From an uncultured Buttiauxella sp. (lineage in GTDB: Bacteria; Pseudomonadota; Gammaproteobacteria; Enterobacterales; Enterobacteriaceae): DNA of 64,000 nt. The stretch lies in NCBI GenBank assembly GCA_946480445.1, contig CAMLJN010000006.1, positions 123,738 to 187,737 of the forward strand. Direction: 5' to 3'. The position numbers and the translations under genes are program-made. Within the stretch, counting starts at the first letter, position 1. Each line of letters starts with the position of its first letter. The notes under the pieces were generated by a model, which worked only from the letters and a program-made list of their open reading frames with translations, was not told where the DNA came from and made no database searches. This document shows positions 27,725 to 38,000 of this stretch, piece by piece.

Positions 27725-27753
27725 TAATGGGGATAGCAGAAGAAGTTTTCAAG
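27725..27753 (-). promoter_or_regulatory. sigma-32 (heat shock) promoter of htpG
   Basis: On the minus strand CTTGAAA (27747-27753) and CCCCATTA (27725-27732) are separated by 14 bases, a near-perfect RpoH promoter, about 50 bases before the htpG start. Confidence 0.88.
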
Positions 27754-27783
27754 CGGGGAGTAAAACAATCTCCCCACATTTGG

Positions 27784-28389
27784 CTAGAAAGTAATCTTGT
27801 GGCGTCCGGCCAGAGAATGCGAAAGCGTGGTGCCATCGACCATTTCCAGCTCGCCGCCCACCGGCACGCCGTGCGCGATACGGCTGGCCTCTACGCCGTA
27901 TTGCCCGCACAACTCGCCGATGTAGTTAGCCGTAGCTTCCCCTTCTACCGTTGGGTTAGTGGCGAGAATGATCTCGCGGATGGCTTCGTTCGCTAAGCGC
28001 TCTTCCAGACGGCCAAGACCTATATCGTCAGGCCCGATACCGTCCAGCGGCGAAAGATGGCCCATCAGGACAAAGTAACGCCCTGAGAACTGACCGGTGG
28101 CTTCGATAGCATGAATATCCGCCGGGGTTTCCACCACGCAAATCTGCCCGTTTTCCTGGCGACGCGGGTTGGCGCAGATGGCGCAGACCTCCTGTTCGGT
28201 GAAGGTCCGACAGTCCGCGCAGTGGCCGATTTCCGACATGGCGCGTGTCAGGGCCTGCGCAAGGCGCATGCCGCCGCTGCGATCGCGTTGCAGCAGGGTA
28301 AACGCCATACGCTGGGCGGATTTAGGCCCCACGCCGGGCAGACAGCGCAGGGATTCCATAAGGGCGGTAAGTAAAGGGCTGGTTTGCAT
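27784..28389 (-). CDS. recR: recombination mediator RecR
   Basis: RecR acts with RecF and RecO to load RecA at single-strand gaps. The 201-residue protein has the helix-hairpin-helix region ([14 protein letters not shown]), the zinc finger [16 protein letters not shown], and a Toprim domain ([12 protein letters not shown] ... [13 protein letters not shown]). Length equals that of E. coli. In E. coli it is the last gene of dnaX-ybaB-recR; here a pirin/LysR pair (28497-30381) separates it from ybaB, so it needs its own promoter or read-through from pirin. Confidence 0.96.
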   Translation of the reverse strand: MQTSPLLTALMESLRCLPGVGPKSAQRMAFTLLQRDRSGGMRLAQALTRAMSEIGHCADCRTFTEQEVCAICANPRRQENGQICVVETPADIHAIEATGQFSGRYFVLMGHLSPLDGIGPDDIGLGRLEERLANEAIREIILATNPTVEGEATANYIGELCGQYGVEASRIAHGVPVGGELEMVDGTTLSHSLAGRHKITF

Positions 28390-28461
28390 CGCTCAGACTT
28401 CTAAAAAAACAGTGGCCCATAGCCTAACATTAGCGCCAGCGGCGGGCATAGAAAAAGATAG

Positions 28462-28489
28462 TCCCCCTGCGCGACGGCTCGCACAAGGG
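28462..28489 (-). terminator. hairpin downstream of the pirin gene
   Basis: CCCC-TTGTGCGA and TCGCGCA-GGGG arms pair with mismatches around AGCCG; on the minus strand TATCTTTTTC follows a few bases later. A likely terminator between pirin and recR. Confidence 0.5.
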
Positions 28490-28496
28490 GAAAAGT

Positions 28497-29366
28497 TTAC
28501 GCCGTATGCTGACCAAAACGCCCCTGGTTAAAATCGGCAATGGCCGCTTTAATTTCCTCGCGGGTGTTCATCACAAACGGCCCGTAGCCCACCACGGGTT
28601 CGTTGAGAGGCTCGCCGCTGAGCACCAGCACTGTGGCCTCGTTATTGGCTTCGATGATGACGCTTTCACCTTTCGCATCCAGCACCACGAGCTGTGCTTC
28701 GCGCGCCACTTCCTGGTCGTTGACCTGCACCGTGCCTTTGAGTACCACCAGCGCTGTGTTCCAGCCATCGGGCAAGCTTAGCTTCGTCACGCTATGCGCA
28801 TTCAGCTTGAGATCCAAAATACGCATCGGCGAGAAGGTCTGTGCCGGGCCTTTGTGCCCGTCCATTTCCCCGGCGATAACGCGTGCCGTCCCCGCATTAT
28901 CCGGCAGGGTCACCACCGGAATGCTGGCATCGGTAATCGACTGATAGCCAGGCGGAGTCGATTTGTCTTTTGCCGGCAGGTTTACCCAGAGTTGCACCAT
29001 TTCAAGCGTGCCTCCTTTTTCACTAAAGGCCGGAGAATGAAACTCTTCGTGCAAAATTCCACTGCCCGCCGTCATCCACTGCACATCCCCCGGTCCAATC
29101 ACCCCGCCACTGCCGGTGGAGTCGCGGTGCGCAACCTCCCCTTTATAAACGAGAGTGACCGTCTCAAAACCACGGTGCGGATGCTGATCCACGCCGCGCT
29201 GGCCTTTGTTGCTCGGTTTAAATTCCGCCGGGCCCGCGTAGTCCAGCAGCAGGAATGGGCTAAGCTGCTTTTCAAAGGCTGAATAAGAGAACAGGGAACG
29301 AACCGGGAACCCATCGCCCACCCAGTGAGACGCCGGAGCGGAATACACGCCAAGAATTGATTTCAT
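28497..29366 (-). CDS. pirin-family protein
   Basis: A 289-residue bicupin of the pirin family. The metal-binding motif HPHRGFETVTLVY and the downstream HEEF residues supply the three-His, one-Glu site of the N-terminal cupin. Some pirins are quercetin dioxygenases, others regulators; the substrate is not evident. ATG 29366 has GGAG 8 bases upstream; an in-frame ATG lies four codons earlier. It is divergent from a LysR-type gene 109 bases away, the usual regulator arrangement. The pair is inserted between ybaB and recR. Confidence 0.87.
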   Translation of the reverse strand: MKSILGVYSAPASHWVGDGFPVRSLFSYSAFEKQLSPFLLLDYAGPAEFKPSNKGQRGVDQHPHRGFETVTLVYKGEVAHRDSTGSGGVIGPGDVQWMTAGSGILHEEFHSPAFSEKGGTLEMVQLWVNLPAKDKSTPPGYQSITDASIPVVTLPDNAGTARVIAGEMDGHKGPAQTFSPMRILDLKLNAHSVTKLSLPDGWNTALVVLKGTVQVNDQEVAREAQLVVLDAKGESVIIEANNEATVLVLSGEPLNEPVVGYGPFVMNTREEIKAAIADFNQGRFGQHTA

Positions 29367-29475
29367 CGTTATCTCCATAAATTGTCGAACGCTATGGGAT
29401 AAAGCTTACGCATCAGACGCTGCTTTCGGTAGACTGGGAAAATGGACTCAGTGTCCCACTAACAGGACAATAAAG

Positions 29476-30381
29476 ATGCAGGACCTCAACGATCTCTGGT
29501 ATTTCGTGCAGGTAGTGGATAACGGCGGATTCTCCCCGGCCAGCCGCGCGATCGGCATTCCTAAATCCCGGCTGAGCCGCCGCATTGCACTCCTGGAAGA
29601 GAGGTTAAACACCCGACTGATTCAGCGTTCAACCCGCACTTTCACCGTCACCGAAGCCGGACACATTTTTTATCGCCACTGCAAGGCAATGATTATCGAG
29701 GCGGAAGCCGCACAGCAGGCCATTGACACCTTACAGGCTGAGCCGCGCGGCCTGGTACGGCTGACCTGTCCGGTGACGTTACTGCACGTCCACGTTGGCG
29801 AGATGCTGGCGCGGTTTATGGCTAAGTACCCCCAGGTCACTCTCCAGCTGGAAGAAACCAATCGCCAGGTCGACGTGCTCAATGAAAATGTCGATATGGC
29901 GATTCGTGTGCGCCCGCTTCCGCTGGAGGACAGCGAGCTGGTGATGCGCAAACTGGCCGACCGCAGCATGTGCCTGGTTGCCAGCCCCGAGCTGGTGGCA
30001 CAGTTCGGCGTCCCCGCTTCACCCGCCGATCTTCAGCCCTGGCCAAGCCTCGCCTTAAGCAAGCCGCAGCAGGTATATCGCTGGTGCCTGATTGGGCCGG
30101 GCAAGCAGGAAGTAACCCTGCATCATACCCCACGTTTTATTACCACGGATATGCTTGCTCTGCGCAGCGCAGCGCTCGCCGGAGTGGGAATTGTGCAGCT
30201 GCCGCTATTGTTACTGAAGGAGCAAATCGCCGCGGGGAAACTGGTGCATCTGCTGCCGGAATGGCGAACCAGACGGGAGATCGTTCACGTCGTCTTTCCC
30301 ACAAGGCGCGGGCAGCTACCGGCCGTCAGGGCGCTGATTGAATTTCTTGCCGAGTGTTACGGGGAGCTGGATGAGGAATAA
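29476..30381 (+). CDS. LysR-type regulator divergent from pirin
   Basis: A 301-residue LysR-family regulator. The winged helix-turn-helix is at residues 1-60 (LNDLWYFVQVVDNGGFSPASRAIGIPKS...), followed by an effector domain (about 90-295) of the CrgA/DmlR-like type with AGVGIVQLPLLL near the end. LysR proteins usually control the divergent gene, so it probably regulates the pirin gene through the shared 109-base region. It converges with ybaB; a mismatched hairpin lies at 30414-30448. Confidence 0.88.
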   Translation: MQDLNDLWYFVQVVDNGGFSPASRAIGIPKSRLSRRIALLEERLNTRLIQRSTRTFTVTEAGHIFYRHCKAMIIEAEAAQQAIDTLQAEPRGLVRLTCPVTLLHVHVGEMLARFMAKYPQVTLQLEETNRQVDVLNENVDMAIRVRPLPLEDSELVMRKLADRSMCLVASPELVAQFGVPASPADLQPWPSLALSKPQQVYRWCLIGPGKQEVTLHHTPRFITTDMLALRSAALAGVGIVQLPLLLLKEQIAAGKLVHLLPEWRTRREIVHVVFPTRRGQLPAVRALIEFLAECYGELDEE

Positions 30382-30413
30382 GCGGGGGTGGCTATAAGCC
30401 AGGACGCGCGCAT

Positions 30414-30448
30414 CCCGGCCTTCTCTCCAAAGGAGGAGAAAGCCGGGA
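30414..30448. terminator. hairpin between convergent LysR gene and ybaB
   Basis: CCCGGC-TTCTC-CC and GG-GGAGAA-GCCGGG pair around AAA with small mismatches. No T run is seen; a possible bidirectional transcription end. Confidence 0.4.
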
Positions 30449-30458
30449 ACCAGTGCTA

Positions 30459-30788
30459 TCAGAAAGGCATTTTAAAACCTGGTGGCAGCTGCATCCCGCT
30501 GGATACGCCGGCCATTTTTTCTTTCTGCGCTTCACCGATACGACGAGCCGCATCGTTGAAGGCCGCAGCAACCAGGTCTTCGACCATTTCTTTGTCGTCT
30601 TCCAACAGGCTCGGGTCGATTTCAATACGGCGGCAGTTATGCGCCCCGTTGATAGTGACTTTTACCAGGCCCGCGCCAGATTCGCCAGTGACTTCCATCT
30701 GGGCGATTTCTTCCTGAACCTGGGCCATTTTTTCCTGCATCTGCTGGGCTTGCTTCATCAGGTTACCCAGACCGCCTTTTCCAAACAT
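30459..30788 (-). CDS. ybaB: nucleoid-associated protein YbaB/EbfC
   Basis: YbaB is a small dimeric DNA-binding protein. The 109-residue sequence starts [21 protein letters not shown] and shows the typical long amphipathic helix, the central beta sheet ([22 protein letters not shown]) and the C-terminal helix. Length equals that of E. coli YbaB. It follows dnaX by 85 bases on the same strand, so it is co-transcribed with it. Confidence 0.95.
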   Translation of the reverse strand: MFGKGGLGNLMKQAQQMQEKMAQVQEEIAQMEVTGESGAGLVKVTINGAHNCRRIEIDPSLLEDDKEMVEDLVAAAFNDAARRIGEAQKEKMAGVSSGMQLPPGFKMPF

Positions 30789-30873
30789 AATCTTCTCTCT
30801 TTCGCTCGGGCCGCCTAATCGTACAAGACGCTTAGCGGCTTTCAGGGTTTACAACAGGCCGGTTGCCCGTCTG

Positions 30874-32793
30874 TCAAATAGGGCGAATGCTGTCTTCATC
30901 CAGCTCCGCATCAAAGAAACGACGCAGCGTCTGAATGTTATTATCAGCGCTCATTGACTCTCTTGCCTGCGCCAGCTTCTCTTCATAGATAGCCTGACGC
31001 CACTCCAGCGGCGTACGCTGGGCCTGATTATCATCTTCAATAATAGTCAGTTCAACGGCTTCACCGCCGTGGGTACTCATTGCATCCGTCAGCGCTTTCT
31101 GCGCCGACGGGGAATTCAGGTGGCGCTGGCTGGAACGCAAATGCAGGCAAACGCGGTTGCCATCCTGCTCTTTCCAGGCGTTTAACGCCAGCTGCTGCAC
31201 CAGTTTTGGCAGCACCAGCTGGTTAATCTCAGCCGCCCAGGCATCGCGTTCGATGGCTTCCTGCGCCAGTTTCTGGGCAAGCTCAGGCGTTTTCTCATGT
31301 TCCAGCGCACGCTTGAGCGCCTTCGGCGTCGCAACCGGTTCAGGCACCACTTCGGTGACCGTTTGCGACTTCCAGCGGTAGGCTTCAGGTTTCGCAGCGG
31401 GCTTCTCCTGCGCCGCTACGGCCGCACGCGACTGCACGCGATCGGTAACGGATGCCAGACGCTCCAGTGCGGTGGTGTTTTTTGCCGGCCGCGCTGGATT
31501 TGGCGCTGCCGGCTCACTCTTTTTTGCTTTGTTGGCTCCCTGCTGGCGCATCAGCTGTGTGCGCGCCTGCAGCACCTGGCTTGTGGTGTCCGGCAACGGG
31601 ATATCGCTATGCCGCGGCGGCGGCGCAGCAGGCTGCGGCGACGGCCCCGGATTCACCACCGGGATACTTGCCGCCATGCGGGGCTGTTCCGGCTCCGGCA
31701 TCGGCTTGCGTGGATGGAAGGCCAGCGCACGCAGAAGCGTCATCTCTATGCCCATACGGCGGTCAGGCGCCCACGACAGCTCTTTGCGCCCTATGAGCAG
31801 CGTCTGATAATAAAGCTGCACTTCCGCAGGCGGTACGGTGCGGGCCAGCTCGCGCATACGTTGTTCAATGGCTGCCATGTCGCCCCCCAAAGCAGAGGGT
31901 GACAGCTGGATCATTGCCACGCGGTGCAGAAGGCTGAGCATTTCCACCAGCAGCGCTTCCCACTCCACGCCCCTTGCCGCGGCCTCATTCAGCAGCGACA
32001 TTACGCGCGCGCCCTCGGCGCCGACCATTGCTTCAATAAGCGACAGCGCCTGATCGTCATCCAGCGTCCCGAGCATCGTGCTCACCGAAGCGGTGGTAAT
32101 CTGTCCGTCGCCGCTGGCAATAGCCTGGTCGGTAAGGCTTAGCGCATCGCGCAGGCTACCGTCGGCGGCACGGGCAAGCAGCTGCAATGCGCGCGGCTCG
32201 CTGGTGATTTTCTCTTCCCCGAGGACATGCTCCAGCTGATGGCGGATCTGCTCGACGTCCAGCGCTTTCAGGTGGAATTGCAGGCAGCGGGATAAAATGG
32301 TGACCGGCAGCTTTTGCGGATCGGTGGTCGCCAGCAGGAATTTGACGTGCGCAGGCGGCTCTTCGAGCGTTTTCAACAGCGCGTTAAAGCTGTGACGCGA
32401 GAGCATGTGCACTTCATCTATCAGATAGACTTTAAAGCGGCCGCGTGCGGGGGCGTACTGCACGTTGTCCAGCAGGTCGCGAGTGTCTTCGACCTTGGTA
32501 CGCGAAGCGGCGTCGATTTCAATCAGGTCGACAAAGCGCCCCTGTTCGATTTCCCGGCAGTTGTCGCACACGCCACACGGCGTCGCGGTAATGCCGGTTT
32601 CGCAATTCAGTCCTTTCGCCAGCAGACGGGCGATGGAGGTTTTCCCTACGCCGCGCGTCCCGGAAAAGAGATAAGCATGGTGGATACGGCCCAGCGACAA
32701 ACCATTAGCCAGCGCGGTCAGCACGTGTTGCTGGCCGACAACATCAGCAAAAGTTTGTGGGCGCCATTTGCGGGCTAAGACCTGGTAGCTCAT
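30874..32793 (-). CDS. dnaX: DNA polymerase III tau subunit (gamma by frameshift)
   Basis: DnaX is the clamp-loader motor. The 639-residue tau form has Walker A FSGTRGVGKTS (about residues 42-52), the zinc module CGVCDNC (first Cys in ...NCETGITATPC), Walker B VYLIDEVHML and sensor 1 LATTDPQK. Domain III is followed by a variable Pro/Ala-rich linker (about 365-440) and the tau-specific C-terminal domains that bind DnaB and alpha. A frameshift signal at 31514-31541 yields gamma. E. coli tau is 643 residues. It lies in apt-dnaX-ybaB order. Confidence 0.96.
   Translation of the reverse strand: MSYQVLARKWRPQTFADVVGQQHVLTALANGLSLGRIHHAYLFSGTRGVGKTSIARLLAKGLNCETGITATPCGVCDNCREIEQGRFVDLIEIDAASRTKVEDTRDLLDNVQYAPARGRFKVYLIDEVHMLSRHSFNALLKTLEEPPAHVKFLLATTDPQKLPVTILSRCLQFHLKALDVEQIRHQLEHVLGEEKITSEPRALQLLARAADGSLRDALSLTDQAIASGDGQITTASVSTMLGTLDDDQALSLIEAMVGAEGARVMSLLNEAAARGVEWEALLVEMLSLLHRVAMIQLSPSALGGDMAAIEQRMRELARTVPPAEVQLYYQTLLIGRKELSWAPDRRMGIEMTLLRALAFHPRKPMPEPEQPRMAASIPVVNPGPSPQPAAPPPRHSDIPLPDTTSQVLQARTQLMRQQGANKAKKSEPAAPNPARPAKNTTALERLASVTDRVQSRAAVAAQEKPAAKPEAYRWKSQTVTEVVPEPVATPKALKRALEHEKTPELAQKLAQEAIERDAWAAEINQLVLPKLVQQLALNAWKEQDGNRVCLHLRSSQRHLNSPSAQKALTDAMSTHGGEAVELTIIEDDNQAQRTPLEWRQAIYEEKLAQARESMSADNNIQTLRRFFDAELDEDSIRPI
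31514..31541 (-). promoter_or_regulatory. programmed -1 frameshift site of dnaX (gamma subunit)
   Basis: On the minus strand the heptamer AAAAAAG (31519-31525) is read A-AAA-AAG at codons 424-425. AGGGAG, an internal Shine-Dalgarno, lies 10 bases upstream, and a GCCGGC...GCCGGC stem follows. After slippage the codons GAG and TGA give a 426-residue gamma ending in Glu, as in E. coli. Confidence 0.92.
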
Positions 32794-32911
32794 TCGGGAT
32801 TAGGCTTCTTGATCGCGGGAAAGGTGAATTTGGGGGTAATGCTAACATAAGCCTCACCCGATGGGCGAGGCTTGCGATTGCTCAGAAAGAAGGAAAAAGC
32901 GTGTGCTGGAC

Positions 32912-33463
32912 TCAGTGGCCCGGGAACGGCACGAGGCAGTAGCTTTTTACGCCCATTTTCTCAAGACGCTGCTCGCCACCAATATCAAACAAATTGATGA
33001 TGAAGGCCGCGTCGGTCACTTCCCCACCCAGGCGACGGATCAGCTTAACTGTCGCTTCGATGGTGCCGCCGGTCGCCAGCAGATCGTCGACCACCAGCAC
33101 TTTGTCACCCGGCTTAATGGCATCAACGTGGATTTCCAGCTGATCGGTACCGTATTCCAGCTCGTAGCTTTCTGCGATGGTTTCACGCGGCAGCTTGCGT
33201 GGTTTACGAACCGGCACAAAGCCCACGCCAAGCGCCAGCGCCACAGGTGCGCCAAACAGGAAGCCACGGGCTTCGGTGCCCACTACTTTCGTGATGCCAG
33301 TGTCTTTAAAGCGAGCGACCAGTAATTCGATGCTGGTGGCATAAGCTTTCGGATCTTCCAGCAAGCTGGTAACGTCACGAAACAGGATCCCCGGTTTTGG
33401 GTAATCAGGGATGCTTTTAATGCTATTTTTCAGGTACTCAAGCTGCTGCGCAGTCGCGGTCAT
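32912..33463 (-). CDS. apt: adenine phosphoribosyltransferase
   Basis: Apt converts adenine and PRPP to AMP in purine salvage. The 183-residue protein has the PRPP-binding loop [13 protein letters not shown], the flexible-loop segment ([11 protein letters not shown]...) and the [17 protein letters not shown] block; it equals E. coli Apt in length. ATG 33463 ([14 protein letters not shown]) is chosen from homology; the frame remains open 24 codons further upstream. It precedes dnaX on the same strand, separated by 118 bases. Confidence 0.96.
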   Translation of the reverse strand: MTATAQQLEYLKNSIKSIPDYPKPGILFRDVTSLLEDPKAYATSIELLVARFKDTGITKVVGTEARGFLFGAPVALALGVGFVPVRKPRKLPRETIAESYELEYGTDQLEIHVDAIKPGDKVLVVDDLLATGGTIEATVKLIRRLGGEVTDAAFIINLFDIGGEQRLEKMGVKSYCLVPFPGH

Positions 33464-33613
33464 GGGTTTTTGCCTGCTTAAAACATGAAACTCACAGAGC
33501 GCGTTGCAGGTTGTGGATGAACTGCCGTTTAACAATTAACCCGCCGCACCCGTGCTCGAAAACGGTCGAATTTACTGGCTGGCGCGCAGATTTGCAACCA
33601 TCGCCCGTGCTGT

Positions 33614-33991
33614 TCAGGGTTTTTGTTGTTTTTCGTCAACGACCGGCATACGCCACATAAAGAAAAGCAGGGCGCACATCATCGCCAGTAAAAATAGCCG
33701 CACCCATACAATGTTGACCAGATAAACAGAAACCGCAAAGGTCAGTACAATAAATATCAGAGCCTTAGGCTTTGCCCCCGCAGGGAGCGCGCGATGCGCT
33801 TGCCAGTGGCGTAAATAGCCGCCGAACCAGGAACGGTACAGCAGCCAATAATGGAAGCGAGGGCTGGATCGCGCAAAGCACCAGGCGGCCAGCAGCAGGA
33901 ACGGTGTGGTGGGCAGCAACGGCAGCACGACGCCGAGCGTCGCAAGGACTACCGCCAGCCAGCCGATGATGATTAAAATAGTCCGTTGCAT
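33614..33991 (-). CDS. ybaN: DUF454 inner-membrane protein YbaN
   Basis: A 125-residue membrane protein with about four hydrophobic segments. The conserved DUF454 core PLLPTTPFLLLAAWCFARSSPRFHYWLL is intact. The function is unknown. ATG 33991 (MQRTILIIIGWLAVVL) matches E. coli YbaN; the open frame extends 49 codons upstream, antisense to the start of priC, and is rejected. It is divergent from priC, 56 bases apart. Confidence 0.92.
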   Translation of the reverse strand: MQRTILIIIGWLAVVLATLGVVLPLLPTTPFLLLAAWCFARSSPRFHYWLLYRSWFGGYLRHWQAHRALPAGAKPKALIFIVLTFAVSVYLVNIVWVRLFLLAMMCALLFFMWRMPVVDEKQQKP

Positions 33992-34047
33992 ACCTGGTCC
34001 CGAAATAATCCGGCGCGAAAACCGCGCTGTCACTGGAGAGTCATTTT

Positions 34048-34584
34048 GTGAAAACCGCATCGCTCTTACAAGTCCTTCAGGCACGCGTTGCGGAACTGGC
34101 TGCGGCCATTGAGCCACTTTCTTTGCAGCGTGCTTCACAGGCCCGCTTCGATAAAAAGCTTTTTACAACGCACAGCACCCAGCTTAAAGATTATCTCGCC
34201 GAAGCCCAGGCTAATCTCGCTCAGCTTGAGCTTAGCGTGAACACCGGCAAAACGGAGCAGGTCGCCTTTGTCGCAGAAAAACTTGTCGCGCAGATTGCCG
34301 CCCTGACCCGCGAGCTGGCGACCTGGAAAATGCGGGCAAACGAACCGCAGAAACCCGTGCCGGAGAATCTTTATGAAAAACTTTCCACCCATCAGGACTA
34401 CGAGCGCCGTCTGCTGTCGATGATCGGCGATCGCGAAAGCAAACTTGGCACGCAAAGCACGCTTGCCGGTCAACAGCAGCTCCAGCGGGAAATCGCCGCC
34501 CAGGAAGGCCGACTGCAGCGCTGCCGCCAGGCCATCGCCCGCATCGAACGGGCCATAGAACGCAGGGAACGCGGCCTGGGTTAG
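34048..34584 (+). CDS. priC: primosomal replication protein N'' (PriC)
   Basis: PriC restarts stalled replication forks by loading DnaB. The 178-residue, mostly helical protein matches E. coli PriC (175 residues): hydrophobic/charged N-terminal bundle, central TWKMRANEPQKPVPENLYEKL, and the conserved QDYERRLLSMIGDRE region. It begins with GTG at 34048, with GGAGAG about 8 bases upstream. Two short genes follow on the same strand. Confidence 0.92.
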   Translation: MKTASLLQVLQARVAELAAAIEPLSLQRASQARFDKKLFTTHSTQLKDYLAEAQANLAQLELSVNTGKTEQVAFVAEKLVAQIAALTRELATWKMRANEPQKPVPENLYEKLSTHQDYERRLLSMIGDRESKLGTQSTLAGQQQLQREIAAQEGRLQRCRQAIARIERAIERRERGLG

Positions 34585-34622
34585 CTATACTGAGACGATA
34601 ACTGACCTTCAGGGGAAAAACG

Positions 34623-34886
34623 ATGGGCCTGTCAATCTGGGTAATTATCGGCGTGCTGACAGGGATAGCGGTGAACAGCTTTCGCCCTGTGCCACGGGGA
34701 GGATTTGTGGTTGTGTTAGTGATGGCCGTGGCGGGCGCGCTGACTGGCGGCTATATCTGCGCCGCCCTTAATATCGGCACGCTGGCAACGGTTGAACCGA
34801 AAGCATTGCTTGCTGCGCTGCTGGGTTCAGCACTGTTTGTCTTTATCACGCGAAAATTGTTTTTTCATAAACCATGGATGTCTTAA
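34623..34886 (+). CDS. small membrane protein, GlsB/YeaQ-like
   Basis: An 87-residue protein with three hydrophobic stretches (about residues 3-18, 26-48 and 58-78). Gly-rich positions (IIGVLTGIAVNS, GGFVVVLVMAVAGALTGGYI) recall the GlsB/YeaQ/YmgE family, though the match is loose. ATG 34623 is preceded by AGGGG. It fits tightly between priC and ybaM: its TAA is directly followed by the ybaM ATG. The function is unknown. Confidence 0.65.
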   Translation: MGLSIWVIIGVLTGIAVNSFRPVPRGGFVVVLVMAVAGALTGGYICAALNIGTLATVEPKALLAALLGSALFVFITRKLFFHKPWMS

Positions 34887-35045
34887 ATGTCGCTGGAAAA
34901 CGCCCCGGAAGATGTAAAACTTGCCGTCGATTTAATTATGCTGCTCGAGGAGAATAACATTCCGACCTCAACGGTCCTGAGCGCGCTGGAGATTGTTCGC
35001 CAGGATTTCCTGCGCAAGCAGCGGGAAGAATCCTCTCCCCGCTAG
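34887..35045 (+). CDS. ybaM: DUF2496 protein YbaM (RsmS)
   Basis: A 52-residue protein starting [20 protein letters not shown], near-identical to E. coli YbaM over its first 40 residues. YbaM (RsmS) is a small regulator linked in Pectobacterium to secondary metabolism; its action is unknown. It begins immediately after the preceding stop codon and ends convergently 12 bases before mscK ends. It is easily missed because of its size. Confidence 0.9.
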   Translation: MSLENAPEDVKLAVDLIMLLEENNIPTSTVLSALEIVRQDFLRKQREESSPR

Positions 35046-35056
35046 CCCTTTTCTGT

Positions 35057-38000
35057 TTACGCAGGGGAAAGATCCCCTCCGTCACGCTTAGTGCTGTCGC
35101 GCTTTACTTCGGTAAACTCCTCCCCCTTCTCATTGCGCAGATGCACTTCCAGCTGATTAAAGGCAATGTTGATATTTTTTTCGCGGCACAGACGATCGAT
35201 GGCGCGGTTTAGCTCATCCACCGTGTAGCTGCGATCGCGCAGCTCGCGAACGTATAAACGCAGCTCGTGATCCAGCGTGCTGGCCCCAAAGGTGGTGAAG
35301 AACACCGTTGGCTCAGGATCGTGCATCACTTTCGGGTGTTCATGCGCAGCTTTTAGCAGGATTTCACGCACCTTATCCAGATCGGAGCCGTAGGCAACGC
35401 CAAGGCGAATAACCACGCGGGTGATCGTGTCGGTCAGCGACCAGTTGATCAGCCGTTCGGTTACAAACGCCTTATTGGGAATGATCACTTCCTTGCGGTC
35501 GAAGTCCGTGATCGTCGTGGCGCGGATACGGATCTTGCTGACGCTCCCGGAGAAGGTGCCGATGGTCACCGTATCGCCAATGCGCACCGGACGTTCAAAC
35601 AGGATAATCAGGCCGGAAACAAAGTTACCGAAGATCTCCTGCAACCCAAACCCAAGGCCGACCGACAGAGCCGCCGCAAGCCACTGCAGTTTGTCCCACG
35701 AGACGCCCAGCGAGCCAAATACCGTCATGGCCCCGATGACAATGATGGCGTAATTCATGATGGTGGTGATGGCGTAAGATGCGCCCTGGCGCATTTTCAG
35801 CCGCGAGAGGATCAGCACTTCCAGCAGCCCCGGCAGGTTGCGTATCAGCGCCCAGGCGACCATAAACGCCACTACTGCAAAGAGCAGGCTGCCCATCGTC
35901 ACATCTTTTGTCACCGCAGCACCGGCCTCCGTGCCGTTGTAGTGCCACAGCACGATGCTGTCCAGATAGGCAAAAACGGTAATCAAATCTGACCAGATCG
36001 CATAAAACACCAGGCCAAACAGGGAAAACATAAGCAGCATCGTCAGGCGCATGGTTTGCTGGTTGATCTGATCCAGCGCGAGCGGCGGCTCTTCTACCGG
36101 CTCGGCCCCTTCCGCCCCCTCTTTAACCAGGTGCTGGCGGCGGGCAAGCGCCCGACGATAGGCCATACGGCGGGCTGCAACGCTCAGACCACGGATCACC
36201 GTCTGATGCAGCAGGTTCCAGATAATGACCAGGTAAACCGTATCGATCCAGCGGTTCGCCAGACGCAGCGTGGTGTAAAAATAACCTGTTACGGTGAGTA
36301 CCAGCAGCGCAATAGGCACGATAAACAGCACGGTCAGCGTCACCAGACGCAGCGTGTGAGACTCTTTATCCCGCCAGTTGTCGCGCCACATGGGCACCAC
36401 CAGCGCCGTAATCAGCAGCAGGTTAAGGAAAATCATAAACTGGCCGAGGACGTCATCCATCAGGTGCAGCGGCGAGTGCTCGCCGACGACCGACCAGAAC
36501 AGAAGCGGTAGCAGCGCAAGGCTGATACGGACAATCTGGCGCCGATAATGGCGCGTAAGCTGCTCGGGCATAGTGAAGTGCGTCACGGCCATGCCCCTGG
36601 CCGACAGGATGCGCCACGTCAGACCAAACACCAGCCAGAACAACGCCAGCTCTTTGGCAAAACTCCACAGCATGTCGCTGATGCTGGTCTGCATAAACAG
36701 CACCACCAGCCCCACGGCCAGGATGGCAAGCGTCGCCGGTATCACCTTCAACAGGTTTAACAAAATGGCTTTTGGCGTATTAAGCTGGCTGTCGCTGCGC
36801 AGCTGCCCCACCTCTGCGGCAAGTTTCACCAGCTGTTTATCAATCCAGCTAAAGCGCCAGCGCAGCAGCCCGGCAAGCAGTAACAGCGGCAACGCGGTAA
36901 ACAAAGAGACAAACAGCGCATCGAGCATTTTTTGCCCGTTAAAAGCAACCTTCAGAGATTTGAGCTGCTCGTGAAGGGCGCCGGGGAAGGACTTGATCCA
37001 CTCCCAGTTCATTGGTTTGTTACTGTTGACCCAGAAGATTTGCTGGGTGAGCATTTTTTGCAGATTGCTGCTCACGCTGACCAGCTGCTGCTGATTAATT
37101 TGCAGATTGATGGCCATCATCAGCTGGTTGCCGAGCTGTTTATTAAGCTGATCGAGCAGTTCACGCCGCATATCGACGACCTGAAGCAGCGCGTCGTGCA
37201 CCTCGTCGTTAACCTCGGCTTTATGTCCTTCTTCAAGCCTGTCGACATAGCTATCGCTCTGGAAGAGCGTGTCGCGCTGCTGGTTTACATCAAATTGCTC
37301 AAGGCGCAGATCCGCAATGCGGTTGGTCATGTCTTCAAGTTCATCGGCCGAAGGCAAGGTTTGCTGTTGCTGGTACAAAATGCGAGACAGCAGCAGGCTG
37401 CCTTTGAGGACCGAGATTTGCTCCTTGAGGTTGCTTTCCGATTGCAACGCGCGGTCAAGCCAGTTTTTTACGCGAATATTGCGCTGGACCAGCTCATTGC
37501 CGCTTTGTGTGGCATCTATAAGCCGCTGGCTCAGCTGGTGATTAACGTCCAGCTCCTGACGTACCAGAGGGTTATTCTGGATACTGCCGGCTTCGTCTGG
37601 CGTAACTGCCTCCTGCGCCGTTTTTTCAGTAAGCGTCAGGCGCTTACTGTTGACCGCTTCCTGCAAAAGTTGCAGTGAATGTTCCAGCTGATTGATGTGG
37701 GCGGTGGTGTAGTCGCGCTGTTTTTGTAGCGTATCCTGGAGCACGGTGTTGCCCTCCAGGCTTTTACGCTGCTGCTCCAGCTGCGCATTAAGCAATGCCT
37801 GCTGGGCCAGCAGCAAGTTTTGCTGGCTCGGACGCAGTGCCGCTTCCCCCGGCGTTGTGCCGTTCAGCCTATTGCGGATTTGCTGGAGCTGCTGGGAAGC
37901 GCCATACATCGCATTCTGTACGCGTTCCGGCTGCGTCTGCAAAGAGACTAGCTGGCTGTTATAGGTGGCAAGATCGTTCTGCGCGGCCTGTAGGTCATCA

